64,000 bases of DNA from Domibacillus sp. DTU_2020_1001157_1_SI_ALB_TIR_016 (GTDB lineage Bacteria > Bacillota > Bacilli > Bacillales > Domibacillaceae), in contig NZ_CP135439.1 in assembly GCF_032341995.1 (NCBI RefSeq), positions 2,108,001 through 2,172,000 on the forward strand, read 5' to 3'. Position numbers and translations under genes: made by a program. Numbering within the stretch: position 1 is the first letter of the stretch; each line of letters starts with the position of its first letter. The notes under the pieces were generated by a model, which worked only from the letters and a program-made list of their open reading frames with translations, was not told the origin of the DNA and ran no database searches. Below are positions 63,916-64,000 of this stretch, piece after piece.

Positions 63916-64000
63916 TTCAATTTAAAGCCGGATGAGTTTCGACTTTTTTTATTTAATTTTAAATCAATAGTTTCTTTCTTTTTTGTATGGGTATATATAC

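Noticed and set aside
1..64000. CRISPR array, tRNA or rRNA genes.
   Set aside because: I saw no regularly spaced repeats and no tRNA-like or rRNA-like sequence on either strand.

Overview
The window looks like the chromosome of a low-GC, endospore-forming Bacillaceae member. Evidence: an alpha/beta-type small acid-soluble spore protein (SASP) gene (broken), a Spo0E-like phosphatase, a sporulation-type PAS histidine kinase, an RsbR-like stressosome protein, a FadF-like electron-transfer protein, LacI and CcpA-type operators, and strong GGAGG ribosome binding sites. Many genes are relics carrying frameshifts, nonsense codons or chimeric junctions, so the region has been rearranged often.

Layout. 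(1) 1-2.75 kb: TerC-family and DUF421 membrane proteins, then a mosaic of a nonsense-mutated SASP gene, the 3' end of an IS200/IS605-type tnpB with its right-end omegaRNA region, and a DUF606 transporter gene cut by that end. (2) 2.9-7.5 kb: a minus-strand flavin cluster (double SnoaL/NTF2 protein, FMN reductase, two luciferase-like monooxygenases, an ArsR regulator) with a promoter overlapping AT-rich palindromes. (3) 7.5-9.1 kb: a Fic pseudogene ending in a 48-bp perfect palindrome, paired 50-bp repeats and an ArdC-like remnant. (4) 9.1-28.05 kb: a catabolic island. TRAP transporters bring in an organic acid; a CoA-transferase, acyl-CoA dehydrogenase homologue, enoyl-CoA hydratase, fumarate-reductase-type flavoprotein, RraA-type aldolase and 2-hydroxyacid dehydrogenase process it; an alcohol/aldehyde dehydrogenase pair and EtfAB plus a membrane Fe-S oxidoreductase handle electrons. 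A GntR/FCD regulator has matching palindromes in front of three transcription units and in front of a TRAP relic. A second ArdC remnant and an IS3 remnant border the island at 28.3-29.6 kb. (5) 29.6-34.4 kb: another DctP, a NIPSNAP protein, an aldehyde dehydrogenase relic, an iron alcohol dehydrogenase and an MFS transporter, followed by a truncated GntR gene and a broken chemoreceptor gene. (6) 36.2-48.6 kb: a LacI-controlled sugar operon with two binding lipoproteins, ABC ATPase and permease, two Gfo/Idh/MocA dehydrogenases, three xylose-isomerase-like TIM barrels and a zinc alcohol dehydrogenase. Its gene set resembles levoglucosan-type oxidation/elimination/hydration/reduction pathways.

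(7) 48.7-52.8 kb: a LytTR response regulator and the most striking gene of the window, a soluble 1103-residue hybrid histidine kinase (three PAS-like regions, HisKA, HATPase, receiver) whose C-terminus is a complete sugar-binding-protein domain, paralogous to the two binding lipoproteins of the adjacent operon but without a signal peptide. It suggests an intracellular sugar-sensing phosphorelay built by recruiting a transport binding protein.

(8) 53.1-63.9 kb: a decayed PBSX-like prophage (integrase fragment, DUF2213 fragment, minor head protein, portal, large terminase, split small terminase, ArpU, DUF3954) interspersed with signalling genes: a PAS histidine kinase on the opposite strand, an RsbR-like STAS protein and a Spo0E-like phosphatase. 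No rRNA, tRNA or CRISPR array was seen.
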